A stretch of 32,937 bases of DNA, from contig JAJZPY010000002.1 of the NCBI GenBank assembly GCA_021811005.1, positions 1 through 32,937 of the forward strand, given 5' to 3'. The position numbers and the translations under genes are program-made. Below, piece after piece: positions 7,926 through 15,790 of the stretch (position 1 is the stretch's first letter; every line of letters begins with the position of its first letter). Below the pieces are notes generated by a model. The model was not told where the DNA came from, searched no databases, and saw only the letters and a list, made by a program, of their open reading frames with translations. Source of the stretch: Pseudomonadota bacterium (GTDB lineage: Bacteria; Pseudomonadota; Gammaproteobacteria; Burkholderiales; Ferrovaceae).

Positions 7926-8764
7926 GCAGTCCCATTGTTTCTGCAGAAGCATTGTCCCGGCATCTGGGCGAGTGGATTGTCATCGACTGCCGCCACAACC
8001 TGCAGGATGTTGAAGCGGGCCGGCGCGCCTACGGGGAGAGTCATATCCCCGGTGCCATTTTTTTCCATCTGGACCAGGATCTGTCAGGGCCGGCCGGCGG
8101 AGAGCAGGGCCGGCATCCGCTGCCGCCCATCGAACGCTGGGTGGAAACCCTGGAACGGGCCGGGGTGGGTTCGGGGCGGATGGTGGTGGCCTACGACGAC
8201 CGCGAGAGCCTATTTGCAGCCCGCCTGTGGTGGATGCTGCGCTGGGTGGGGCACGAACCGGCGGCGGTGCTGGATGGCGGCTGGGCGCGGTGGTGCGAGG
8301 AAAAACATCCTGTTTCTACTGAACGGCCCTCGCCCCGGCGAACGGTATTTCACCCCCATGAGCAGCGGGGGGCCTGGGTCGACACGGCGACGGTGCTGGA
8401 ACATTTGCATGATCCCGCCCTGCTGTTGGTGGATGCGCGCGCGGCAGACCGCTTCCGCGGCGAGAACGAAACGCTCGACCCGGTGGGGGGGCACATTCCC
8501 GGGGCCCGCAACCGGCCGTTTAGGGACAACCTCCAGGAGGACGGCCGGTTCAAGCCGGCAGAGCGCCTGAAAGCGGAATTCGAAGCGCTCCTTGCCGGCA
8601 TGGCGCCGGATCGGGTGGTCCACCAGTGCGGTTCCGGGGTGACGGCCTGCCATAACCTGTTGGCCATGGAATACGCGGGTTTGCGGGGCGGTCGGCTCTA
8701 TCCGGGGTCCTGGAGCGCCTGGTGCGCCAACCCCGCCCGCCCGGTTGCCGTGGGAAGTCCTTGA
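7922..8764 (+). CDS. sseA: Two-domain sulfurtransferase (3-mercaptopyruvate sulfurtransferase type)
   Basis: Tandem rhodanese protein of 280 residues, predicted to transfer sulfane sulfur from 3-mercaptopyruvate or thiosulfate to a thiophilic acceptor. The catalytic loop in the C-terminal domain reads CGSGVTA with the nucleophile at C236. CG[ST]GVTA is typical of mercaptopyruvate sulfurtransferases, whereas thiosulfate-specific rhodaneses usually carry basic residues in this loop. The N-terminal rhodanese domain lacks an active cysteine, as expected. The start is the ATG at 7922, overlapping the exporter stop, with GGAGG about seven bases upstream. The open frame continues upstream antiparallel to nothing useful and was trimmed. 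Substrate preference is an inference from the loop. Confidence 0.85.
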   Translation: MSSPIVSAEALSRHLGEWIVIDCRHNLQDVEAGRRAYGESHIPGAIFFHLDQDLSGPAGGEQGRHPLPPIERWVETLERAGVGSGRMVVAYDDRESLFAARLWWMLRWVGHEPAAVLDGGWARWCEEKHPVSTERPSPRRTVFHPHEQRGAWVDTATVLEHLHDPALLLVDARAADRFRGENETLDPVGGHIPGARNRPFRDNLQEDGRFKPAERLKAEFEALLAGMAPDRVVHQCGSGVTACHNLLAMEYAGLRGGRLYPGSWSAWCANPARPVAVGSP

Positions 8765-8789
8765 TTTCTTGATTCATATTTCATACAAT
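8761..8789 (+). promoter_or_regulatory. Predicted promoter of the rpsP operon
   Basis: TTGATT (8761-8766) and TACAAT (8784-8789) are separated by 17 bp and lie 60 bases upstream of the rpsP ATG. The -35 box overlaps the stop codon of the sulfurtransferase gene. The gap before rpsP is otherwise AT-rich and has a small TCGGG/CCCGA stem. Confidence 0.5.
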
Positions 8790-8848
8790 ATTGGGCTTTT
8801 TCGGAATCGGGATTTCCCCGAGGTCCAAACGACAAAGGTTGAGTCATC

Positions 8849-9109
8849 ATGGTAGTGATCCGATTGTCTCGTGGCGGTGCCCGCAACCGTCCTTTCTACA
8901 ATGTGGTGGTTGCCGATTCCCGCAATCGCCGTGATGGCCGTTTCATCGAGCGCGTCGGTTTCTACAACCCGACCAATGCCGATGGTCCGGACGGCCTGCG
9001 CCTGGATCTGGCTCGCGTGGAGTTCTGGAAGAGTCGCGGCGCCCAGGCTTCCGACGCCGTGGAAAAGCTGATCAAGCGCGCGCCCAAGGCTGGAGCTGCC
9101 GCTGCCTAA
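8849..9109 (+). CDS. rpsP: 30S ribosomal protein S16
   Basis: Primary-binding small-subunit protein of 86 residues. The start MVVIRLSRGGARNRPFYNVV and the following RDGRFIERVGFYNP are strongly conserved S16 sequence. It is the first gene of the classic rpsP-rimM-trmD-rplS operon, followed by rimM after 4 bp. AAGGTTGAG upstream of the ATG gives a moderate ribosome binding site. Confidence 0.97.
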   Translation: MVVIRLSRGGARNRPFYNVVVADSRNRRDGRFIERVGFYNPTNADGPDGLRLDLARVEFWKSRGAQASDAVEKLIKRAPKAGAAAA

Positions 9110-9113
9110 GTGG

Positions 9114-9602
9114 GTGGTCATGGGGCGGGTGTCCGTCCCGTACGGGGTGCAGGGATGGTTTCGCATCCAGAGTTACAGCGGCTCCCTGGACGGCCTTGCA
9201 GCATATCCCACGTGGTGGCTGGGCAAGGACGAAACGTTTCGCGAATTTTCGCTGGCGGAATGGCGCATCCATGGTGGTGCGCTGGTCGCACGGCTGGAAG
9301 GCGTAACTGACCGGACCGCGGCAGAGTCCCTGAAAGGGCTTGAAATTGCCATACCCCGCGAGCAACTGCCCGCGGCGGGAGAAAACGAATATTACTGGAC
9401 CGATCTGATCGGTTTGCGCGTAACCAACCTTGCCGGCGAAGCGCTGGGCGAGGTGGTTGAAGTGCTGGGTACCGGGGCCAACGACGTGCTGGTGGTCCAG
9501 GATGCAGGGCGGCAGCGCCTGATCCCCTTTGTGGATTCCGTGGTACGGGATGTGCAGATTGCAGGGGGCACGATGCGGGTGGATTGGGGGGCGGATTACT
9601 GA
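9114..9602 (+). CDS. rimM: Ribosome maturation factor RimM
   Basis: 16S rRNA processing and 30S assembly factor that binds ribosomal protein S19. The product has the N-terminal RimM barrel starting MGRVSVPYGVQGWFRI and the C-terminal PRC-barrel-like domain (YYWTDLIGLRV...GEVVEVLGTGANDVLVV). Two starts are possible: GTG at 9114 (162 residues) or ATG at 9120 (160 residues). Neither has a strong ribosome binding site, so translation is probably coupled to rpsP, whose stop is 4 bp upstream. The stop overlaps the trmD start by one base. Confidence 0.95.
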   Translation: MVMGRVSVPYGVQGWFRIQSYSGSLDGLAAYPTWWLGKDETFREFSLAEWRIHGGALVARLEGVTDRTAAESLKGLEIAIPREQLPAAGENEYYWTDLIGLRVTNLAGEALGEVVEVLGTGANDVLVVQDAGRQRLIPFVDSVVRDVQIAGGTMRVDWGADY

Positions 9603-10366
9603 TGGCTTACGCCTTCGACGTGATTTCGCTTTTCCCGCCCATGTTCGACGCCCTTACAGCCCATGGCGTCACGCGGCGCGCGCTGGAACAAGGTCTGTGG
9701 AATTTCAGGGTGTGGAACCCGAGGGATTTCACTACCGACAATTACCGGACGATCGATGATCGTCCCTACGGCGGTGGACCGGGCATGGTGATGCTGGCCA
9801 AGCCCTTGGCGCAGGCCATCGGGGCGGCCCGGGAGCGGCAGCAGTCCCTGGGAATTGCCACCCCCAGGGTGGTGTACCTGAGTCCCCAGGGGCCGGTGCT
9901 GACGCATGAAAAGGTCATGCGCTACGCGACCCAACCCGGGCTGGTATTGCTGGCCGGCCGCTACGAAGGGGTTGATGAACGCCTGCTGATGCAGGCAGTG
10001 GATGAAGAGGTCTCCATCGGGGACTATGTGCTGTCCGGCGGGGAGTTGCCGGCCATGGTGCTGATGGATGCCATACTGAGGCAATTGCCCGGCGTATTGG
10101 GCGATGCGCAGTCCGTGCAACAGGAATCCTTCGTGCACGGGTTGCTGGACACGCCGCATTTTACGCGGCCGGAAGTTTATGAAGGAATGGCGGTACCGGC
10201 GGTGCTGATGTCCGGCAATCATGCGGATATCGAACGTTGGCGCCGCAAGCAGGCCATAGGCAGGACCTGGCAAAAACGTCCGGATATGTTGGTGCGCCAA
10301 CCGCTTTCCGGGGAAGATCTAAAACTGTTGGAAGAGTTCAAGGCCGAACTCGAAAAGAAGGAGTAG
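9602..10366 (+). CDS. trmD: tRNA (guanine-N1)-methyltransferase
   Basis: Methylates G37 next to the anticodon in tRNAs that have G36, using S-adenosylmethionine, and so prevents +1 frameshifting. The 254-residue product carries the SPOUT trefoil-knot segments YLSPQGPVLTH, GRYEGVDERL and SIGDYVLSGGE. The ATG at 9602 shares one base with the rimM TGA (TGATG). The in-frame ATG six codons earlier would lie inside rimM and adds a sequence foreign to the family. Confidence 0.97.
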   Translation: MAYAFDVISLFPPMFDALTAHGVTRRALEQGLWNFRVWNPRDFTTDNYRTIDDRPYGGGPGMVMLAKPLAQAIGAARERQQSLGIATPRVVYLSPQGPVLTHEKVMRYATQPGLVLLAGRYEGVDERLLMQAVDEEVSIGDYVLSGGELPAMVLMDAILRQLPGVLGDAQSVQQESFVHGLLDTPHFTRPEVYEGMAVPAVLMSGNHADIERWRRKQAIGRTWQKRPDMLVRQPLSGEDLKLLEEFKAELEKKE

Positions 10367-10370
10367 TCCC

Positions 10371-10766
10371 ATGGATGTCATCAAGCAACTGGAACAGGAA
10401 GAAATGGCCCGTCTGGGCAAAGCCATCCCCGCGTTTGCACCGGGAGATACCGTGGTGGTCAACGTGAATGTGGTGGAAGGGGAGCGCAAGCGTGTCCAGG
10501 CCTTTGAAGGCGTGGTCATTGCCAAACGGAACCGGGGCCTCAACTCCTCGTTCATCGTGCGCAAGATTTCTTCAGGTGAAGGCGTCGAGCGGACTTTCCA
10601 GACCTGGTCCCCCCTGATTGCCAGCATTGAAGTCAAGCGTCGCGGTGACGTGCGGCGAGCCAAGCTGTACTACCTGCGCAGCCGTTCCGGCAAGTCGGCA
10701 CGTATCCGCGAAAAACTGGTAACGCGCAACGCGTCGCCTGCGAAAACGGAATCTTCGGCCGGTTAA
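10371..10766 (+). CDS. rplS: 50S ribosomal protein L19
   Basis: Large-subunit protein at the 30S/50S interface, 131 residues. The conserved core FAPGDTVVVNVNVVEGERKR, FEGVVIAKRNRGLNSSF, and the RAKLYYLR segment near the C-terminus are all visible. It closes the rpsP-rimM-trmD-rplS operon, 4 bp after trmD. The C-terminal tail after about residue 115 is a low-complexity basic/Ala/Ser extension. Confidence 0.97.
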   Translation: MDVIKQLEQEEMARLGKAIPAFAPGDTVVVNVNVVEGERKRVQAFEGVVIAKRNRGLNSSFIVRKISSGEGVERTFQTWSPLIASIEVKRRGDVRRAKLYYLRSRSGKSARIREKLVTRNASPAKTESSAG

Positions 10767-10769
10767 GCG

Positions 10770-11675
10770 ATTAACCCGTTACAGCAGGAAATCCTCGACC
10801 GATTTTGCGACAGCCTGTGGCTGGAAGATGGGCTGTCGCGAAATACCCTTGAAAGTTACCGCCGCGACCTGATGCAGTTTGCCGGCTGGCTTGAAACCCG
10901 TCATCCCGAAATCAGCCTGTACCAGGCGCAATCTTCCCACCTGCAGGAGTGGCTTGCGGATCTGTATGCCGTGCGCCACGTCAAAAGCCGTACGGCGGGA
11001 CGAGCCCTTTCGGCGCTTCGGCGTTTTTACCGGATGGCGCTGCGCGACGGGCGCATGGCGGCCGACCCGACACTGCACATCGCTTCACCGCGCCTGCCGC
11101 GTGCATTGCCCAAATCGATTTCCGAAGCGGAAGTGGAGTGCCTACTGGCTGCCCCGAACACGGAAACAGAACTGGGTTTGCGGGACCGGGCCATGCTCGA
11201 AGTGCTTTATGCCAGCGGTCTGCGCGTTTCGGAATTGGTCAGTTTGCCACTGGCGGCAGTTTCGCTGGACAGCGGGGTCGTCCGTGTGACGGGGAAAGGC
11301 GGGCGCGAGCGGCTGGTGCCTCTTGGCGAGCATGCCCTGGACTGGCTGCGGCGTTACATGGCCGTTGCCCGGCCCGCCTTGTTGTCGGGCCTGCCCAATG
11401 AATCGCTGTTTGTGACCCAGCGCCGTGAGCCGATGACGCGCCAGGGCTTCTGGCAACTCGTCAAACGGTATGCGTTGCAGGCCGGCATCGGCACGACGCT
11501 GTCACCCCATACCTTGCGGCACGCTTTTGCCACCCACCTCGTCAATCACGGAGCCGATCTGCGGGTGGTGCAACTGCTGCTGGGCCATGCCGACATTTCA
11601 ACCACGCAGATTTACACCCATGTGGCGCGCGAAAGACTTCGGCAGCTGCATGAAAAACACCATCCTCGCGGCTGA
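10770..11675 (+). CDS. xerD: Site-specific tyrosine recombinase XerD (start codon unusual)
   Basis: Resolves chromosome dimers at dif together with XerC. All six catalytic residues are visible: R152 in ASGLRVSEL, K in GKGGRERLVPL, H and R in HTLRHAFATH, H in LLGHADIS, and the nucleophile Y282 in TQIYTHV. The first ATG in frame is at 10872, which would give 267 residues and cut into the N-terminal DNA-clamp domain. Good family sequence (LDRFCDSLWLEDGLSRNTLE) extends upstream to an ATT codon at 10770, four bases after the rplS stop. Starting there gives 301 residues, against 298 in E. coli XerD. No ATG, GTG or TTG exists in frame between the rplS stop at 10764-10766 and 10872. Family call firm; start uncertain. 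Confidence 0.88.
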   Translation: MNPLQQEILDRFCDSLWLEDGLSRNTLESYRRDLMQFAGWLETRHPEISLYQAQSSHLQEWLADLYAVRHVKSRTAGRALSALRRFYRMALRDGRMAADPTLHIASPRLPRALPKSISEAEVECLLAAPNTETELGLRDRAMLEVLYASGLRVSELVSLPLAAVSLDSGVVRVTGKGGRERLVPLGEHALDWLRRYMAVARPALLSGLPNESLFVTQRREPMTRQGFWQLVKRYALQAGIGTTLSPHTLRHAFATHLVNHGADLRVVQLLLGHADISTTQIYTHVARERLRQLHEKHHPRG

Positions 11676-11695
11676 TACCCACTATACTCACGCCC

Positions 11696-12304
11696 ATGAT
11701 GAGCCTGATACTGGTTGCCGTGGCAGCCTACCTGATTGGATCCCTTTCGTTTGCCGTGATCGTGAGCCGACTCATGGGTTTGCCCGATCCCCGCACTTTT
11801 GGATCACGCAACCCGGGCGCCACCAACATGCTGCGCGGCGGAAGCCGCTTGGCGGCCGTCTGGGTGCTGCTGGGAGATGCCCTTAAAGGCTGGTTTGCCG
11901 TCTGGCTGGTGACCCATGTGGCAATTCCGTTGGGGGTCGATCCGCGGGCCTTGCCTGCCGCCGCGATCGCGGTGTTTGTGGGGCATGGCTATCCGGTATT
12001 TTTCGGATTCAGAGGGGGGAAGGGTGTTGCGACCGCCCTTGGGGTGTTGCTTGCCTTTCAGCCGGCGCTGGGGCTGGCCACGCTCTTTGTCTGGCTGTCC
12101 GTCATGGCAGTGACGCGCATTTCTTCGATTTCAGCCCTGAGCGCTTCGGTTGCGGCACCCCTGCTGGCGCTCATCTTCCTGCAGGACGCATGGGGGCGCC
12201 TGACGGTGCTTGCGCTGGCTTTGCTGCTGATTGTCCACCATCACAGCAATATTCGCCGCCTGTTGAAAGGTGAAGAAACCGTATTTCGGAAAAAAGCTCA
12301 CTGA
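11696..12304 (+). CDS. plsY: Acyl-phosphate:glycerol-3-phosphate acyltransferase
   Basis: Inner-membrane enzyme that transfers an acyl group from acyl-phosphate to glycerol-3-phosphate, the first step of phospholipid synthesis. The 202-residue product has several membrane segments and the family motifs GSRNPGATN (residues 36-44) and GHGYPVFFGFRGGKGVAT in the middle loop. The start is the first of two consecutive ATG codons (11696 or 11699), 20 bp after xerD. The stop overlaps the converging ffh gene by 7 bp. Confidence 0.95.
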   Translation: MMSLILVAVAAYLIGSLSFAVIVSRLMGLPDPRTFGSRNPGATNMLRGGSRLAAVWVLLGDALKGWFAVWLVTHVAIPLGVDPRALPAAAIAVFVGHGYPVFFGFRGGKGVATALGVLLAFQPALGLATLFVWLSVMAVTRISSISALSASVAAPLLALIFLQDAWGRLTVLALALLLIVHHHSNIRRLLKGEETVFRKKAH

Positions 12305-13650
12305 AGACCGGGCATGAGCCCCTTCATGCCGCGCATCATTTTTCCAAGCCCGCCGCGCGAAATCATTTTCATCATTTTCTGCATTTGCTCGAACTGGGAG
12401 AGCAGCCGGTTCACTTCCTGAACCTGGACGCCGGCTCCGGCCGCGATGCGACGTTTCCGGGATGCCTTGAGCAGTTCGGGGTTGCGGCGTTCCGCCGGGG
12501 TCATGGAATTGATGATGCCTTCGATGCGGGCGAGGGAACGGTCATCCACGGACGGGTTTGACTGGAGGCCGCGAGTCAGTTGCGAGGGCAGTTTGTCCAT
12601 CATGGCGCCCAGCCCTCCGGCTTTTTTCATCTGGCCGATCTGGGCCTTGAAGTCTTCCAGATCGAACCCTTGTCCTTTTTTGATCTTGTGGGCCAGTTTT
12701 TCGGCTTCGGCACGATCCACTGTCCGGTGGGCTTCTTCAATGAGGGACAGCACATCGCCCATGCCCAGAATGCGGGAAGCCATGCGTTCGGGATGGAACG
12801 GTTCCAGGCCCGCGAGCTTTTCCCCCACCCCGATGAACTTGATGGGCCTTCCCGTCACGTGCCGGACGGACAAGGCGGCGCCACCCCGTGCATCGCCGTC
12901 GAGCTTGGTCAGGATGACGCCGGTCAGGGGGAGGGCTTCGCCGAATGCGCGTGCGGTATTGACGGCATCCTGCCCCTGCATGGCGTCCACCACAAAAAGC
13001 GTTTCAATGGGATTGAGCGCCCGGTGCAGATTCTGGATTTCGCGCATCAGGTCTTCATCGATGGCCAGCCGGCCGGCCGTATCGACAATCAGCACGTCAT
13101 AAAAATGGCGCTTTGCGTGATCCAGCGCGGCTGCGGCAATGGACTCGGGCGCCTGCCCGGCTTCCGACGGAAACCAGTCCACGTCCAGTGACTGCGCCAG
13201 GACATGCAGTTGTTCGATGGCTGCAGGACGATAGACGTCGCAACTGACCAGGAGAACCTTTTTCTTCTGCTGTTCCTTTAAAAGCTTGGCCAGCTTGCCG
13301 CTGGAGGTGGTTTTCCCGGAGCCTTGCAAACCGGCCATCAGGATGACGGCCGGTGGCTGGGTTGCAAGATTCAGTCCGCTGCCCTGTTCGCCCATGAGCC
13401 GGGTCAGGGACTGGTGGACAACTCCCACGAATGCCTGCCCCGGAGTGAGGCTCGACAGCACGGTTTGTCCCAAGGCTTGTTCGCGTACTTCCTGGATGAA
13501 ATCCTTGACGACCGGGAGGGCCACATCGGCTTCCAGCAATGCCAGACGCACTTCGCGCAGCGCATCCTGAATGTTGGATTCGGTCAGGCGTGCCTGGCCG
13601 CGCAGTGTTTTGACGACTCCGGAAAGTCGTTCGGTCAAATGATCCAGCAT
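12298..13650 (-). CDS. ffh: Signal recognition particle protein Ffh
   Basis: GTPase subunit of the signal recognition particle; binds 4.5S RNA and hydrophobic signal sequences and docks with FtsY (also in this window). From the ATG at 13650 it is 450 residues. The N domain starts MLDHLTERLSGVVKTLRG, the P-loop GLQGSGKT is at 107-114, the DTAGR and TKLDGDARGG motifs follow, and the C-terminal M domain is methionine-rich. A GTG 14 codons upstream is in frame but adds a sequence unlike Ffh. It is divergent from the YpjD-like gene, with a 42-bp gap, as in many proteobacteria. Confidence 0.96.
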   Translation of the reverse strand: MLDHLTERLSGVVKTLRGQARLTESNIQDALREVRLALLEADVALPVVKDFIQEVREQALGQTVLSSLTPGQAFVGVVHQSLTRLMGEQGSGLNLATQPPAVILMAGLQGSGKTTSSGKLAKLLKEQQKKKVLLVSCDVYRPAAIEQLHVLAQSLDVDWFPSEAGQAPESIAAAALDHAKRHFYDVLIVDTAGRLAIDEDLMREIQNLHRALNPIETLFVVDAMQGQDAVNTARAFGEALPLTGVILTKLDGDARGGAALSVRHVTGRPIKFIGVGEKLAGLEPFHPERMASRILGMGDVLSLIEEAHRTVDRAEAEKLAHKIKKGQGFDLEDFKAQIGQMKKAGGLGAMMDKLPSQLTRGLQSNPSVDDRSLARIEGIINSMTPAERRNPELLKASRKRRIAAGAGVQVQEVNRLLSQFEQMQKMMKMISRGGLGKMMRGMKGLMPGLQ

Positions 13651-13692
13651 GGTTAAAGCGGTCCTCGCCTCATGGAATGGTAAACTAGGCAC

Positions 13693-14526
13693 ATGATGGC
13701 CGATGCCAAGCTTTATTTTATCACTGCCGCCCTGTACCTACTGCTGGGCGTTCGCGTCTGGATGGCGTTGCGTGCCGATGCGGGCGGGAGCGAAGCCAGA
13801 GGACGCCGGGATGGACTCACCCGTACGCTGATTCTCGGTGCCTGGATCGTGCATGGAGCCGTGTTGCACCGCGCCCTGCTGTCGGAAGAAGGCCTTGACC
13901 TCTCCCTGGGGCACAGTCTATCCCTGATTGCCTGGGTTACGGTGGCCATGTACTGGATCGTGAGCTTTCGCTACCGCATGGGGGTGCTGCAACCGCTGAT
14001 CCTGGTTCTGGCAGCGGGCCTGGTGCTGTCACCTCTTGTATTCCCGGCCGACAAGCAGGTGCCGTACAGCGGTCTGCTGGCATTCAAGGTTCACCTCGTG
14101 GTGTCCCTCATGGCCTATGGGCTCTTCGCCATTGCGGCCCTGCATGCCATCCTGATGGGGGTCATGGAGCAGCGGCTGCACAGCCATGACAAACGGTTGT
14201 CCCGACTGGGAGAACTGCCTTCCCTGGTGGCCATGGATTCGCTGTTGTTCCAGATGATCCTTGTGGGGTTTCTGTTGCTGACAGGAGCGCTGGCCAGCGG
14301 CGTGTTCTTTTCCGAAGCCCTGTTCGGAAAACCGCTGCCCTTCAACCACAAAGTGGTGTTTTCCTTCATTTCCTGGCTGATTTATGCAGGCCTCCTGGCA
14401 GGCCGGCAGATCTGGGGGGTGCGCGGTCGGCGCGCGGCTCGCTGGACCCTGGCAGGATTTGCCATGCTGCTGGTGGGGTACGTGGGCAGCAAGTTCGTGC
14501 TGGAAATCATTTTGCATCGTGGATGA
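13693..14526 (+). CDS. ypjD: Cytochrome c assembly-type membrane protein (CcsA/YpjD family)
   Basis: Polytopic membrane protein of 277 residues with about eight hydrophobic segments, matching the YpjD branch of the CcsA/CcmC family. True haem-handling members carry a tryptophan-rich WWD motif. I do not see that motif here, which fits YpjD, whose role is unsettled. The HXX-type histidines typical of the fold are present, for example in FKVHLVVSLMAYG and NHKVVF. It starts at one of two consecutive ATG codons and lies divergent to ffh and directly upstream of the CorB-type gene. The ffh/ypjD/corB order is common in proteobacteria. Confidence 0.85.
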   Translation: MMADAKLYFITAALYLLLGVRVWMALRADAGGSEARGRRDGLTRTLILGAWIVHGAVLHRALLSEEGLDLSLGHSLSLIAWVTVAMYWIVSFRYRMGVLQPLILVLAAGLVLSPLVFPADKQVPYSGLLAFKVHLVVSLMAYGLFAIAALHAILMGVMEQRLHSHDKRLSRLGELPSLVAMDSLLFQMILVGFLLLTGALASGVFFSEALFGKPLPFNHKVVFSFISWLIYAGLLAGRQIWGVRGRRAARWTLAGFAMLLVGYVGSKFVLEIILHRG

Positions 14527-15790
14527 CACGCCAGCCGCCATCCTGATCGGCATTCTGGCGGTGCTGCTGATTCTGTCCGGCTTCTTTTCCATGGCGGAAA
14601 CCAGCATGATGGCGCTCAACCGCTATCGACTCAAACACCTGGCTGCACAAGGGCACCGGGGCGCCCGCAAAACCGCCCAGTTGCTGTCTCAAACGGATCG
14701 CCTGCTCGGCGTTCTGTTGCTGGGAAACAACTTCATCAATGCAGCCGCTGCCGCCATCGTGACGGTGCTGATGGTCCGTTTTATCGGGCGAGGGGAAGTG
14801 GCCATCACGCTGGGCACCGTGCTGGTGACTTTGGCGATCCTGATTTTTTCGGAAATCACGCCCAAGATCATCGGCGCCACCTATCCCGAAAAAATCGCAT
14901 TCAGGGTCAGCTACGTGCTGGTTCCCCTGCTGAAGCTCTGCGCACCCATCATCTGGTTCGTGAACCTGTTTGTGCGTGGACTGCTGAAAGCCGGCGGATT
15001 GCGGACCCGGCCGGATGCCTCGAGTCCTGCGCTGAGCCTGGAAGAACTGCGCATACTGGTCCTGGAAGGCGGGCACTTCATTCCGCCCAAGCACCAGAAC
15101 ATCCTGCTCAACCTGCTGGGGCTGCAGGACATCAGCGTGGACGACGTGATGACGCCGCGCAACCAGATCGAAGGCATTGACCTCGAAGCGCCCATCGAAG
15201 AGATCCGGAGCCAGCTGGCCACGTCCAACCATACCCTGCAGTTGATTTACCGTGGAACGCCCAATGACGTGGCGGGCGTGGTCCATGTGCGAAAAGTGTT
15301 CAACCAGGCCCATTCAGGGGAGCTGACGCGGGAGACGCTCGAAGCCATCATGCAGCCGGCCTATTTCATTCCGGCCGGAACGCCCTTGCTGACCCAACTG
15401 CAAAATTTCCAGGAGACCCGGCACAAGGCCGGACTTGTGGTCGATGAGTATGGAGAGCTTGAAGGGTTGGTGACCGTGGAAGACATCCTGGAGGAAATCG
15501 TCGGTGAGTTCAGCGGTCAGGCGCCCCACCAGCAGGATTATTTCACACGCGAAAAGGACGGGACGGTTCTTGTGGAAGGGGTCTGCCCCTTGCGCGATCT
15601 CAACCGCAAGCTCGGAACCCATTTCCGCCTGGAAGGCCCGCGCACCCTGAACGGCCTGATCCTGGAAACCCTCGAGGACATCCCGGAGCCCGGAACGGCG
15701 CTCAAGATTGACGGGCATCCGGTGGAAATCGTGCAGACCCAGGACCGCATGGTCCGGGTGGCACGCCTTGTTCTGGACGAGCCTCGGTGA
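14519..15790 (+). CDS. corB: CNNM/CorB-type transporter with CBS domains
   Basis: Membrane protein of 423 residues of the HlyC/CorC-CNNM family, implicated in Mg2+/Co2+ transport or its regulation. The N-terminal CNNM domain has about four membrane segments and begins LIGILAVLLILSGFFSMAET, a typical start with the conserved SGFFSMAET. Two CBS domains follow (VDDVMTPRNQI, then DEYGELEGLVTVEDILEEIVGEF), and the C-terminal CorC/HlyC domain ends the protein. I chose GTG at 14519, which overlaps the end of the upstream gene by 8 bp. The longer open frame upstream only mirrors the ypjD coding sequence. Confidence 0.9.
   Translation: MDDTPAAILIGILAVLLILSGFFSMAETSMMALNRYRLKHLAAQGHRGARKTAQLLSQTDRLLGVLLLGNNFINAAAAAIVTVLMVRFIGRGEVAITLGTVLVTLAILIFSEITPKIIGATYPEKIAFRVSYVLVPLLKLCAPIIWFVNLFVRGLLKAGGLRTRPDASSPALSLEELRILVLEGGHFIPPKHQNILLNLLGLQDISVDDVMTPRNQIEGIDLEAPIEEIRSQLATSNHTLQLIYRGTPNDVAGVVHVRKVFNQAHSGELTRETLEAIMQPAYFIPAGTPLLTQLQNFQETRHKAGLVVDEYGELEGLVTVEDILEEIVGEFSGQAPHQQDYFTREKDGTVLVEGVCPLRDLNRKLGTHFRLEGPRTLNGLILETLEDIPEPGTALKIDGHPVEIVQTQDRMVRVARLVLDEPR

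Noticed and set aside
14384..14518. Longer N-terminus for the CorB-type protein
   Set aside because: The extra 45 codons overlap ypjD out of frame and look nothing like a CNNM N-terminus; the GTG at 14519 fits.
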